From a virus: DNA of 22,037 bases. The stretch lies in IMG/VR virus record IMGVR_UViG_3300030380_001432, positions 1-22,037 of that record; one strand, written 5' to 3'. Positions within the stretch are counted from its first letter, which is position 1, and each line of letters starts with the position of its first letter. The notes beneath the pieces were generated by a model, which made no database searches, was not told the origin of the DNA, and saw only the letters and a program-made list of their open reading frames with translations. The translations under genes were made by a program, and so were the position numbers. Shown one piece after another: positions 12,583-19,306 of the stretch.

Positions 12583-12863
12583 AAAATAAAACAAACCCAT
12601 TAGAAAATCAAATTTTTGAAGCATATCGAAAAAAACAAAAAGAATTAGAACCTTTTAAAAAAATACCTAGTTATTATATAGGCAAAAATCAAAACAGAAA
12701 TATACAAGCGCGTCATGTTGTTAGCGATTTTGATTTGACTTACAACATTGGTACTGCGGTCACATACTTATTAAGAAGTTCAAGAAAACACAAAACACCA
12801 ATAGAAGATTTAAAAAAAGCAATGGCACATTTGGAATTTGAACTTGAACGTCTTAATGAATAA
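12579..12863 (+). CDS. DUF3310-like small phage protein
   Basis: The product has 94 residues. The C-terminal half, FDLTYNIGTAVTYLLRSSRK then HKTPIEDLKKAMAHLEFELE (about 50-90), follows the DUF3310 pattern in which a helix ending G-x-x-x-x-Y-x-x-R is followed by a Lys-rich loop, EDL-x-KA and another helix. Annotators often label such proteins as nucleotide kinase-like, but the activity is not established and no P-loop is present here. The N-terminal half (QIFEAYRKKQKELEPF) is helical and charged. The ATG overlaps the stop of the microprotein upstream, and the nuclease gene starts two bases after its stop. Confidence 0.55.
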   Translation: MKNKTNPLENQIFEAYRKKQKELEPFKKIPSYYIGKNQNRNIQARHVVSDFDLTYNIGTAVTYLLRSSRKHKTPIEDLKKAMAHLEFELERLNE

Positions 12864-12865
12864 AT

Positions 12866-13246
12866 ATGGCTAATCCCTATCAAAAGTATTTAAAAGGTGA
12901 AGATAAATTGCAACGCGCAATAATTAATTATTTAGAATTTAATTATCCAAATTCAATATTCACCCATCCAATGAATGAAGGTAAAAGAACACCTTTTGAA
13001 CAATATAAAATGAAATATTTAGGAACAAAGCCTGGAATACCTGATTTATTAATATTTACACCAAACGCTAATTTTAGCGGTTTAGCGATCGAATTAAAAT
13101 ATAAATATAATAAACCTACGGACAACCAAAAAAAGTGGCTTAAATGGCTTGAAAATTGCAACTGGGCCACATATTGGTCAAACAATTTAGACGAATGCAT
13201 TAAAATCATTGATAATTACTTTACTAATACAACTAAAAAATCTTAA
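12866..13246 (+). CDS. VRR-NUC family endonuclease
   Basis: The product has 126 residues, typical of stand-alone phage VRR-NUC proteins. The catalytic set is visible: an early Gln (Q16) in EDKLQRAIINYLE, PGIPDLLIF (D60) and GLAIELKYK (E76, K78), then DNQKKWLKWLE with the conserved Gln (Q88). These enzymes are PD-(D/E)XK nucleases, and several cleave branched DNA such as Holliday junctions or flaps. In this phage it may resolve replication or recombination intermediates before packaging. It starts two bases after the DUF3310-like gene. Confidence 0.8.
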   Translation: MANPYQKYLKGEDKLQRAIINYLEFNYPNSIFTHPMNEGKRTPFEQYKMKYLGTKPGIPDLLIFTPNANFSGLAIELKYKYNKPTDNQKKWLKWLENCNWATYWSNNLDECIKIIDNYFTNTTKKS

Positions 13247-13250
13247 AAAA

Positions 13251-13496
13251 ATGAAATATCATACTGTTTATTTTGATGCAGATAATCAAAAAATTCGTTT
13301 TACACAAAGCCATCCTGATGACATTGCCGTTACTTACAATTACATTGGTAAATCTACAAGAGTAGAATTTGACTTGTTAATTGAACTGCTATGGTACAAA
13401 TATGAAGATGGTGAAATTGAACTTAATGAACTTAAAAAAATATTTGATGAACTGCGTTCATTTTGTGATAATATAAAATACAATTTGATTTTGTAG
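13251..13496 (+). CDS. Hypothetical protein
   Basis: Starting at the ATG at 13251 gives 81 residues. A longer in-frame reading from 13209 would overlap the nuclease gene and lacks a good start context, while this ATG has an A-rich leader (cttaaaaaa) four bases after the nuclease stop. The sequence is MKYHTVYFDADNQKIRFTQS with HPDDIAVTYNYIGK, followed by helices (EFDLLIELLWYKYEDGEIEL, NELKKIFDELRSF). It is acidic, with no membrane segment and no family I recognise. It precedes the initiator gene and probably ends the transcript. Confidence 0.6.
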   Translation: MKYHTVYFDADNQKIRFTQSHPDDIAVTYNYIGKSTRVEFDLLIELLWYKYEDGEIELNELKKIFDELRSFCDNIKYNLIL

Positions 13497-13503
13497 AATA
13501 TAA

Positions 13504-13515
13504 TTTTACTTTTAG
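13504..13515 (+). promoter_or_regulatory. Possible early promoter motif TTTTACTTTTAG
   Basis: TACTTTTA (13507-13514) differs in one base from TAnnTTTG and repeats the motif seen at 10134 and 11200. It lies only 4 bases before the initiator ATG (13519), so it would give a leaderless or nearly leaderless message. This makes it a weak call. Confidence 0.25.
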
Positions 13516-13518
13516 TAA

Positions 13519-14421
13519 ATGGAAAACAAGAAAAATTATTACGCAGTAATCCCTGCGCCAGTTAGATATTCAAAAAAATTAAAGGCTAACGAAAAACTTA
13601 TGTACGGCGAAATCACCGCTTTGACCAACGACAAAGGTTTTTGTTTTGCGTCAAATGAATATTTTGCAATGCTTTATGGGGTATCTAAAACAAGTGTTTC
13701 AAAGTGGATTTCTAATTTAGAAAACAATAAATTTATTCGCATAAAAATGATATATCTGCAAGGCACAAAACAAATAAAAGAGCGCCGAATATATATTAAC
13801 CCTCTATTGAAGAAAAGTTCAATACCTATTGAAGAAAAGTTAAATACCCCTATTGAAGAAAAGTTAAAGGATAATATACTAACTAATATTAATAATATAT
13901 ATACTAACTATACTAATAATAATAATAATACCACAAAATCTAAAAAACGCCAATATTCAGAAAAAACAACAAAAGCTTTTTTATATTTTGCAGAACTATT
14001 TCCTTTAAAATATCGCCCCAAATCAGAAATACAAAAAAACAAATGGTTGGATTGTTTAGATAAAATACAAAGGCTTGATGGCTATGATTTACGCGAAGTT
14101 TATAACATTGCAAAACAACTTCGCAATGATGAGTTTTGGCAAAACAATTTTCTGACTATTTTAAAATTTAGAAATACTGATAAAAACGGCATCAAATATA
14201 TTGATCGTTTCATGATGCAACATAAGGCCAAACAAAAACCCATTGGATTTAAAAAAATAAAAAACCTTCAAGAATTTTTTATATATAAAAATCCGGCTAA
14301 CAACCAAAAAGAAATTGGTGCTAAAACTAAAAATGGTAATATTCACGAATTTCAAATTAAAGGACTTATGATGACAAATGAGTTTCAAGAATTAAAACAA
14401 TATGTTTTAAATGAATTATAA
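13519..14421 (+). CDS. Replication initiator protein (lambda O-like arrangement)
   Basis: The product has 300 residues. Residues 1-80 hold a winged HTH of the phage replication protein type: IPAPVRYSKKLKANEKLMYG, EITALTNDKGFCFASNEYFA and YGVSKTSVSKWISNLENNKF. A linker follows (about 95-142) with a duplicated PIEEKL and a run rich in Asn/Thr (NINNIYTNYTNNNNNTT). The C-terminal half is basic and helical (FLYFAELFPLKYRP, WLDCLDKIQRLDGYDL, NNFLTILKFRNTDKN) and may recruit the helicase encoded downstream. The linker DNA carries three iteron-like repeats followed by a highly AT-rich stretch, matching the logic of lambda, where ori lies inside the O gene. It overlaps the following nuclease gene by 11 bases. 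Confidence 0.7.
   Translation: MENKKNYYAVIPAPVRYSKKLKANEKLMYGEITALTNDKGFCFASNEYFAMLYGVSKTSVSKWISNLENNKFIRIKMIYLQGTKQIKERRIYINPLLKKSSIPIEEKLNTPIEEKLKDNILTNINNIYTNYTNNNNNTTKSKKRQYSEKTTKAFLYFAELFPLKYRPKSEIQKNKWLDCLDKIQRLDGYDLREVYNIAKQLRNDEFWQNNFLTILKFRNTDKNGIKYIDRFMMQHKAKQKPIGFKKIKNLQEFFIYKNPANNQKEIGAKTKNGNIHEFQIKGLMMTNEFQELKQYVLNEL
13804..13865 (+). repeat. Three iteron-like direct repeats inside the initiator gene
   Basis: CTATTGAAGAAAAGTT occurs at 13804-13819, 13826-13841 and 13850-13865. The first two extend to 22-base units that abut exactly (13804-13825, 13826-13847) and differ at a single base. Copy 1 holds a perfect dyad, TATTGAA then GAAAAG then TTCAATA; copy 2 has one mismatch in it. 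The 22-base step puts copy 1 in a different reading frame (LLKKSS) from copies 2 and 3 (PIEEKL), which points to DNA-level conservation. Confidence 0.75.
13871..13930 (+). other. Extreme AT-rich stretch, putative DNA unwinding element
   Basis: These 60 bases contain five C and no G on this strand, five bases after the last iteron. It encodes the Asn/Thr-rich linker of the initiator. An iteron block followed by a strand-biased AT tract is the usual form of an origin opening site. This is inference from layout, not demonstrated. Confidence 0.6.
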
Positions 14422-14944
14422 AAAATATAAAATATCTAATAAGTTAAAAACAGATGTTTGGCAATATCTAAATGAAACTAATATTGGTAATCGATATGAA
14501 GCTAACGGCAACAAAGAAGAACAATTTGTTGGACTTGTTGGCGAAATAATTATCAAATATCTGTTTGACATAAAACACGAATGGAAAAAAGGTTTTGATG
14601 GCGGTTATGATTTTATATATAAGGGTTTTAAAATAGATGTTAAAACAATGGGCAGAAACGTTGACGTTCAGGATTATTTTGTAAATAATTTTATTGCCTT
14701 TCAAAAATCTTACGATTGTGATATTTATATTTTCTGCTCACTAAACAAACAAACAAGTGAATTATCCGTTTGTGGTTATTTAGGAAAAAAACAATTATTA
14801 AAATTAGCCACATTGTATAAAAAAGGCGATACTAGAACAAGAACAAACGGCACAACTTTTAAAATGAAAACAGACACTTACGAGATAAAAAACAATAAAT
14901 TAAAAAATATTGAAAAATTATTTTATTATTTACCTAAATATTAA
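14411..14944 (+). CDS. PD-(D/E)XK nuclease-like protein
   Basis: The product has 177 residues. Catalytic-type residues come in the restriction-endonuclease-fold order: FVGLVGEIIIKYLF (E45), GGYDFIYKGFKIDVKTMG (D67, then D76-V-K78). The rest alternates strands and helices (NNFIAFQKSYDCDIYIFCSL, LSVCGYLGKKQLLKLATLYK). Small phage proteins of this look are usually annotated as hypothetical, and the substrate is unknown. It could process replication or packaging intermediates or attack host DNA. It may be linked with the C5 methyltransferase further downstream, but two genes lie between the methyltransferase start and this stop or overlap region is absent, so a restriction pair is not supported by adjacency. 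It overlaps the initiator gene by 11 bases and is probably translationally coupled. Confidence 0.6.
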   Translation: MNYKKYKISNKLKTDVWQYLNETNIGNRYEANGNKEEQFVGLVGEIIIKYLFDIKHEWKKGFDGGYDFIYKGFKIDVKTMGRNVDVQDYFVNNFIAFQKSYDCDIYIFCSLNKQTSELSVCGYLGKKQLLKLATLYKKGDTRTRTNGTTFKMKTDTYEIKNNKLKNIEKLFYYLPKY

Positions 14945-14948
14945 AAAA

Positions 14949-14961
14949 ATATTTTTAGTTT
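14949..14961 (+). promoter_or_regulatory. Possible early regulatory motif ATATTTTTAGTTT
   Basis: This 13-base string matches exactly the one at 11190-11202. It lies 21 bases before the primase-helicase ATG, in the only gap of this part of the operon (14945-14982). It contains TATTTTTA, one base from TAnnTTTG. Given the AT-rich background, chance cannot be excluded. Confidence 0.25.
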
Positions 14962-14982
14962 AGCATAAGAAAACAAAACATA

Positions 14983-16656
14983 ATGAAAACATTTCAAGAC
15001 TTCGGCATTGACATCGGCAACAAATCATCCGGTAAAATAAAAACCAAATGTCCACAATGTAGTGCCACAAGAAAAAACAAAAGTGATAAATGTTTGTCAG
15101 TAGATATTGACAAAGGTTTGTTTAATTGTCATAATTGTGGTTGGTCAGGTACAACTAAATTTGAAAAGAAAAAAGAGTTTATTCGACCTGAAAAAATAAA
15201 AGTTAATCTTACAGAGCGCATAATAAAATGGTTTTCTGATCGTGGTATTTCTGAACCAACTTTAATACATTGGAAGATAGGCGAATCACTTGAATATTTT
15301 CCACAAGTAGGAAAAAAACGCCGCGCTATAAATTTTAATTATTATCGTAAAAATGATTTAGTAAATGTTAAATATCGTGATGGTCAAAAAAACTTTAAAA
15401 TGGTTTCAGGTGCTGAACTCATTTTTTATGGTCTTGACAATATAAAAACAATGGATAAAATTTATATTGTTGAAGGCGAAATTGATGCGTTGTCACTTCA
15501 TGAAGCAGGCATTTATTCAGTTTGTTCTGTACCAAATGGCGCATCAAAAGGCAATCAACGTTTGGAATATTTAGATAATTGTTTTGAGTATTTTAAAGAC
15601 AAAAGAGAAATTGTTTTGTGTACTGATAATGATTCGCCTGGGATACAATTGCGAAAAGAACTAGCAAGGCGCTTTGGTGCTTATCGTTGTAAATACGTTG
15701 ATTTTGGCGAATATAAAGACGCTAACGAAATATTAGTCACAAAAGGTGCTGAAACGTTACGAAACGTAATTAAAACGGCTAAAAACTTCCCATTGGAAGG
15801 CGTATTAAATATTGAAAACATTTGGCAAAGTGTTTTAAACTATAATGAAAATGGCGTAAAAAACTATTCAATTGGTTTACCAAATTCAGATAATTATTTT
15901 AAAATGTCTTTTGGTGAATGGTCAGTTGTGACTGGCATTCCAAATTCAGGGAAGTCTGATGTTATGGATCAAGTATGTTGTAATTTAGCTTTAAAATACG
16001 ATATGCGTTGCGCTATGTTTGCACCTGAATCATTTCCATATGAAGGCCATATAAAAAGAATATCAAATAAATTAAATGAAACAAATTGCAATAATGAACA
16101 ACTAAATCAAACAAAAGATTTTATTCAGGATCATTTTTTTTGGGTTAAAATAGATTTACAAAATTTAACGCTAAAAGGCATATTAAACGCATTTCGTGAA
16201 TTGGTATTTCAAAAAGGAATTAATGTTTTTGTTATTGATCCTTGGAATATGTTAGACCATTCAGCGCAACGAGATCATTCTTATATTGGGCGATCATTGT
16301 CAGAGATAACCCAGTTTTGCCAACAAACAAACACCCATTTATTTTTAGTGGCGCATCCTAGAAAAATTGAATCAGAAAACGGAACATATAAAAAACCAAC
16401 ATTATATGATATAAGCGGATCTGCGGATTTTTTTAATAAAGCATATAATGGTTTAATTGTTTATCGTTGTATTGGTCAACGTACTAAATATAAATCTGAC
16501 ATTGTAAAAATATATATTGAGAAAGTCAAACGAAAAGAAAACGGCCAACTTGGCGAATTTGATATTGCACCTGATTTTAAAAATGGTGGTATTTACAAAG
16601 ATATTGATTTGGAAACTAAAAAATTTGAAGTTATAAAAGATAATTTACCTTTTTAA
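14983..16656 (+). CDS. Bifunctional primase-helicase (T7 gp4/Twinkle-like)
   Basis: The product has 557 residues, about the length of T7 gp4. Residues 23-52 form a zinc ribbon (CPQC at 23-26, CHNC at 49-52). A TOPRIM domain follows, with IYIVEGEIDALSLHEAG (E165) and VLCTDNDSPG (D215, D217). The C-terminal RecA-like helicase has Walker A GIPNSGKS (318-325), Walker B FVIDPWN (416-422), a sensor-like LFLVAHPRK (H458) and SGSADFFNKAYNGLIV. Together they make RNA primers and unwind DNA at the fork on the lagging-strand template. The initiator encoded two genes upstream is the likely loader or recruiting partner. No phage DNA polymerase is present in the window, so host polymerase is probably used. 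The C-terminus again ends in an acidic-hydrophobic DNLPF tip. Confidence 0.9.
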   Translation: MKTFQDFGIDIGNKSSGKIKTKCPQCSATRKNKSDKCLSVDIDKGLFNCHNCGWSGTTKFEKKKEFIRPEKIKVNLTERIIKWFSDRGISEPTLIHWKIGESLEYFPQVGKKRRAINFNYYRKNDLVNVKYRDGQKNFKMVSGAELIFYGLDNIKTMDKIYIVEGEIDALSLHEAGIYSVCSVPNGASKGNQRLEYLDNCFEYFKDKREIVLCTDNDSPGIQLRKELARRFGAYRCKYVDFGEYKDANEILVTKGAETLRNVIKTAKNFPLEGVLNIENIWQSVLNYNENGVKNYSIGLPNSDNYFKMSFGEWSVVTGIPNSGKSDVMDQVCCNLALKYDMRCAMFAPESFPYEGHIKRISNKLNETNCNNEQLNQTKDFIQDHFFWVKIDLQNLTLKGILNAFRELVFQKGINVFVIDPWNMLDHSAQRDHSYIGRSLSEITQFCQQTNTHLFLVAHPRKIESENGTYKKPTLYDISGSADFFNKAYNGLIVYRCIGQRTKYKSDIVKIYIEKVKRKENGQLGEFDIAPDFKNGGIYKDIDLETKKFEVIKDNLPF

Positions 16657-16673
16657 TAATTAAATAATATAAA

Positions 16674-17336
16674 ATGAAAATACTTAATTTATACGCTTGT
16701 TTAGGTGGTAATCGTTATAAATGGGATGAAGTCACAAATATTGAAGTTACTGCTATTGAATTGGATAAAGAACTCGCTAGACTATATCAAGAAAGATTCC
16801 CAAATGATAAAGTTATTGTTACTGATGCGCATCAATATTTAATAAAACATTATAAAGAATTTGATTTTATTTGGTCAAGTCCGCCTTGCCCAACTCATTC
16901 CAAAGTTAGAGTTACACAAAAAAATAAAGATTTTTACATTCCTAAATATCCTGACATGAGTTTATATCAACAAATAATTTTTTTAAAAGAACATTTTAAA
17001 GGTAAATATGTTATTGAAAACGTAATTCCATATTATCAACCATTAATTGCTGCAAAAAAAAGAGGCCGTCATCTTTATTGGACTAATTTTAATTTACCAT
17101 CAGAAATTGACAGAAAAGAAGCAAAAGGAATTATGTGTGGTCAAACAAATGATGAAGTTGATAAATTATGTAAATTTCATAATATTAAAAGAACTTTTTT
17201 AAATTCATATAAAGGCAAACAAAGTAAAACAAAAATAATTAGAAATTTAGTTGATTATGAAGTTGGTAAAATTATTTTTGAAACTGCTTTAGGAATTTTA
17301 AATAAAAAAAATACTGAACAAACATCTTTATTTTAA
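16674..17336 (+). CDS. C5 cytosine DNA methyltransferase (compact, solitary)
   Basis: The product has 220 residues. The motifs run in the usual order: motif I LNLYACLGGNRYKW (5-18), an AIELD acidic end of strand 2 (27-31), motif IV SSPPCPTHS with the catalytic Cys72, motif VI YVIENVIPYY (112-121) and a motif VIII-like KKRGRHLYWTNF (128-139). It methylates cytosine at carbon 5 in an unknown site. It is well below the usual 300 or more residues of bacterial enzymes, and the target-recognition region is reduced to about 60 residues (140-200). No cognate restriction enzyme is adjacent, so it probably protects phage DNA from host restriction. The stop overlaps the next ATG (TAATG). Confidence 0.85.
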   Translation: MKILNLYACLGGNRYKWDEVTNIEVTAIELDKELARLYQERFPNDKVIVTDAHQYLIKHYKEFDFIWSSPPCPTHSKVRVTQKNKDFYIPKYPDMSLYQQIIFLKEHFKGKYVIENVIPYYQPLIAAKKRGRHLYWTNFNLPSEIDRKEAKGIMCGQTNDEVDKLCKFHNIKRTFLNSYKGKQSKTKIIRNLVDYEVGKIIFETALGILNKKNTEQTSLF

Positions 17337-17560
17337 TGGCAAAAGCATTACATCCAACATACAAACACCGAATCGCAATACAATGGTGTATTAAAAATGA
17401 TATAAAAGTCTATGTAAACCCAACTAAAAGAGGTTTAAAAGTAGAAATTAATGACAGAGGCAAAAGAATAATTTCACCTCAAACATATTCTAAAACAGAA
17501 GCCAATAATAAATGTTGGGAATTATATTTGTATATTTACAAAAAATATTTTAAGCTATGA
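17336..17560 (+). CDS. Hypothetical basic protein
   Basis: The product has 74 residues and overlaps the methyltransferase stop as TAATG and the next start as ATGA. It is rich in Lys/Arg/Tyr: HPTYKHRIAIQWCIKNDIKV, then YVNPTKRGLKVEIND, then a helix NNKCWELYLYIYKKYFK. A small alpha-beta fold is likely. I do not recognise the family. Its 3' end carries a TTTGTATATTTAC promoter-like element that may serve the packaging genes downstream. Confidence 0.6.
   Translation: MAKALHPTYKHRIAIQWCIKNDIKVYVNPTKRGLKVEINDRGKRIISPQTYSKTEANNKCWELYLYIYKKYFKL
17527..17544 (+). promoter_or_regulatory. Putative late promoter TTTGTATATTTACAAAAA inside a gene end
   Basis: The box TATATTTA (17531-17538) is preceded by TTTG and sits in a dyad TTTGTA-N4-TACAAA (17527-17542). 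It is within the last codons of the 74-residue gene, 13 bases before the next ATG, where it could start the TerS-TerL-portal transcript. It matches 4183-4200 at 17 of 18 bases. Confidence 0.4.
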
Positions 17561-17742
17561 GATTTAATTTTAATACAGTCATTTATCCTATTTATGGCGT
17601 TCTTTTAGGAATTAATTATTGGAACACTAAAATGGATCACGTTACAACAGAATCACCACTTGAAGAAGGTGAAGAACATTGCCTAGAATTACATTTCTTT
17701 TTTATTGGTATTACTTTTGTTTGGTACACCGAAAACAATTAA
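17557..17742 (+). CDS. Small hydrophobic phage protein of unknown function
   Basis: The product has 61 residues: MRFNFNTVIYPIYGVLLGIN, then YWNTKMDHVTTESPLEEGEE, then HCLELHFFFIGITFVWYTEN. Two hydrophobic stretches (about 8-20 and 45-57) flank an acidic middle. This resembles small proteins often seen in Bacteroidota phages with an LGIxYWNT...HxFFFxGIxFVW pattern, as far as I recall. It is probably membrane-associated, either as a hairpin or as strands of a small fold. The start overlaps the previous stop as ATGA. The TerS gene starts seven bases after its stop. Confidence 0.6.
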   Translation: MRFNFNTVIYPIYGVLLGINYWNTKMDHVTTESPLEEGEEHCLELHFFFIGITFVWYTENN

Positions 17743-17749
17743 AGTTGTT

Positions 17750-18100
17750 ATGGCAACGAAAACCAACATATTAAAAAAGAATTTACTAGAAGCATTGGAA
17801 AAATCATTGGGGATAGTAACAACCGCTTGTAAAAAAGTCGGATGCAATCGTTCAACATATTATAAATATTACAACAGTGATCAAAAGTTTCGTGATGCAG
17901 TTGATGAACTTCAAAACCTTACATTGGATGTTGTTGAATCTGAACTGCATAAGCAAATAAAAGAAGGTAACACAACTGCTACAATATTTTATCTTAAAAC
18001 AAAAGGCAAAAAGCGAGGCTTTGTTGAGCGTCAAGAAATCCAAATGGATGGCGGCATTGAATCTAAAATTATTGAATGGAATCCGGCAAAGGAACAATAA
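17750..18100 (+). CDS. terS: Terminase small subunit
   Basis: The ATG at 17750 gives 116 residues. A longer reading from 17705 would overlap the previous gene, and I reject it. Residues about 13-50 form an HTH of the kind found in phage TerS proteins (LEALEKSLGIVTTACKKVGC, then NRSTYYKYYNSDQKFRDAVD). Then come an oligomerisation-type helix (LDVVESELHKQIKEGNTTAT) and the usual FYLKTKGKKRGFVERQEIQ. TerS recognises the packaging site on phage DNA and delivers it to TerL. The gene overlaps TerL by 25 bases, the standard order. A pac or cos site might lie in or near this gene, but I cannot identify one. Confidence 0.8.
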   Translation: MATKTNILKKNLLEALEKSLGIVTTACKKVGCNRSTYYKYYNSDQKFRDAVDELQNLTLDVVESELHKQIKEGNTTATIFYLKTKGKKRGFVERQEIQMDGGIESKIIEWNPAKEQ

Positions 18101-19254
18101 AAGAATTTTGCAATATTCAATTTTATCAAACGTTAAATTCTAAATCTAGAATTAAAGTTCATCAAGGCGGTACACGTTCAGGAAAAACTTATGCTATTTG
18201 CCAATATCTTATTTATCGTTTAACAACTACTAAAACGCCTTTGACAATATCAATTGTCAGAAAAACATTACCTGCCTTAAAACGTTCTGTTTTGCGTGAT
18301 TTTATAACTATTGCAACAAAACTTGGAGTGTATTACAAAGGCGAACATAACAAAGCTGAAAACGTTTTTCGTTACAATGGTTCAATGGTACAGTTTATAT
18401 CAACTGATGATCCTCAAAAAATTAGAGGTGCAAAGCACGATATTTGTTTTTTAAATGAGAGTAATGAATTAAACTTTGAAGATTTCCGCCAGTTAAATAT
18501 GCGTACTGTTGGCGAAGTTATTATTGACTTTAACCCTTCTGATCCTGTGCATTGGCTTTATAATGAAGTCATTGAACGTGATGATTGTGATTTGTTTATA
18601 ACTACATATAAGGATAATCAGTTTCTGCCTAGTGAATTAGTTAAGGAGATTGAACGCATCAGGGAACGTGATCCTGATTATTGGCGCGTTTATGGTGAAG
18701 GCCAAAGAGCGCAATTTTCTCAACGTCAAATCTTCACTAATTGGAAATATATTCCATTAGCTGATTTTCCACAATTTGACGAAACTGTTATTGGTATTGA
18801 CTTTGGATTTACAAATGATAGTCTTGGAATATTAGAAGTTGGTAAGATGAAAGATAAATTATACATTAATGAACTAATGTATAAAAAAGGAATGACCAAT
18901 CGAGATATTGCTGATTTTTTAAAAAATATAGGTAAGGCTGATATTTTATGTTATTGCGATTCCGCAGAACCAAAATCAATTGTTGAACTTCGTCAAATGG
19001 GTATATTAGCTAAAGGCGCCGTTAAAGGTCCAGGATCAATAAACGCTGGTATAAGTTTAATAAAAGAACACGAAGTTTATATTTCTAATGAATCAACAAA
19101 TCTTAAACATGAACAACACACATATTATTGGCAGCAGCTTAAAGATGAAACAATTATTAATAAACCTATTGACGCCAACAACCATTTAATGGATGCATTA
19201 CGTTATGCAGTTTATTCAAAATATAAAAACAGAACTGAATTTTTTGTTGTCTAA
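18076..19254 (+). CDS. terL: Terminase large subunit
   Basis: The product has 392 residues, a typical short Terminase_3 (PBSX-type) motor. The ATPase domain has Walker A GGTRSGKT (31-38), an adenine-side VRKTLPALKRSVLRDF and Walker B ICFLNESNE (123-131), with DFNPSDPVHWLYNE after it. The RNase H-like nuclease domain has three acidic sites, IGIDFGFTNDS (D242), CYCDSAEPKS (D295) and NHLMDALRYAVY (D373). It cuts concatemers and drives DNA into the prohead through the portal encoded next. The start used is the ATG inside the TerS 3' end. No other ATG with a good leader lies before Walker A. Confidence 0.92.
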   Translation: MESGKGTIKEFCNIQFYQTLNSKSRIKVHQGGTRSGKTYAICQYLIYRLTTTKTPLTISIVRKTLPALKRSVLRDFITIATKLGVYYKGEHNKAENVFRYNGSMVQFISTDDPQKIRGAKHDICFLNESNELNFEDFRQLNMRTVGEVIIDFNPSDPVHWLYNEVIERDDCDLFITTYKDNQFLPSELVKEIERIRERDPDYWRVYGEGQRAQFSQRQIFTNWKYIPLADFPQFDETVIGIDFGFTNDSLGILEVGKMKDKLYINELMYKKGMTNRDIADFLKNIGKADILCYCDSAEPKSIVELRQMGILAKGAVKGPGSINAGISLIKEHEVYISNESTNLKHEQHTYYWQQLKDETIINKPIDANNHLMDALRYAVYSKYKNRTEFFVV

Positions 19255-19269
19255 AAAACTATTTTAAAT

Positions 19270-19287
19270 TTTGTATTTTTACAAAAA
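19270..19287 (+). promoter_or_regulatory. Putative late promoter TTTGTATTTTTACAAAAA
   Basis: The box TATTTTTA (19274-19281) is preceded by TTTG, with a dyad TTTTGTA-N4-TACAAAA around it. It lies in the 52-base gap between TerL and portal, 25 bases before the portal ATG. It combines the halves of the two other late-motif variants. Confidence 0.45.
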
Positions 19288-19306
19288 TTTTATATCTCAA
19301 TAAAAT

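Noticed and set aside
13209-13250. Earlier start for the 81-residue hypothetical gene
   Set aside because: It overlaps the VRR-NUC gene end, while the ATG at 13251 has the A-rich leader seen for other genes here.
13918-13932. aataataat triplet run as a microsatellite or CRISPR-like repeat
   Set aside because: It encodes the Asn run of the initiator linker and has no spacer-repeat structure. It is better explained as part of the AT-rich origin tract.
14411-17336. Restriction-modification system made of the 177-residue nuclease and the C5 methyltransferase
   Set aside because: The primase-helicase gene lies between them, the nuclease has no recognisable restriction-family signature, and solitary phage methyltransferases are common. 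The pairing is not supported by the sequence.
17705-17749. Earlier start for the terminase small subunit
   Set aside because: The extra residues overlap the previous gene by 38 bases and are hydrophobic, unlike TerS N-termini. The ATG at 17750 has normal spacing.
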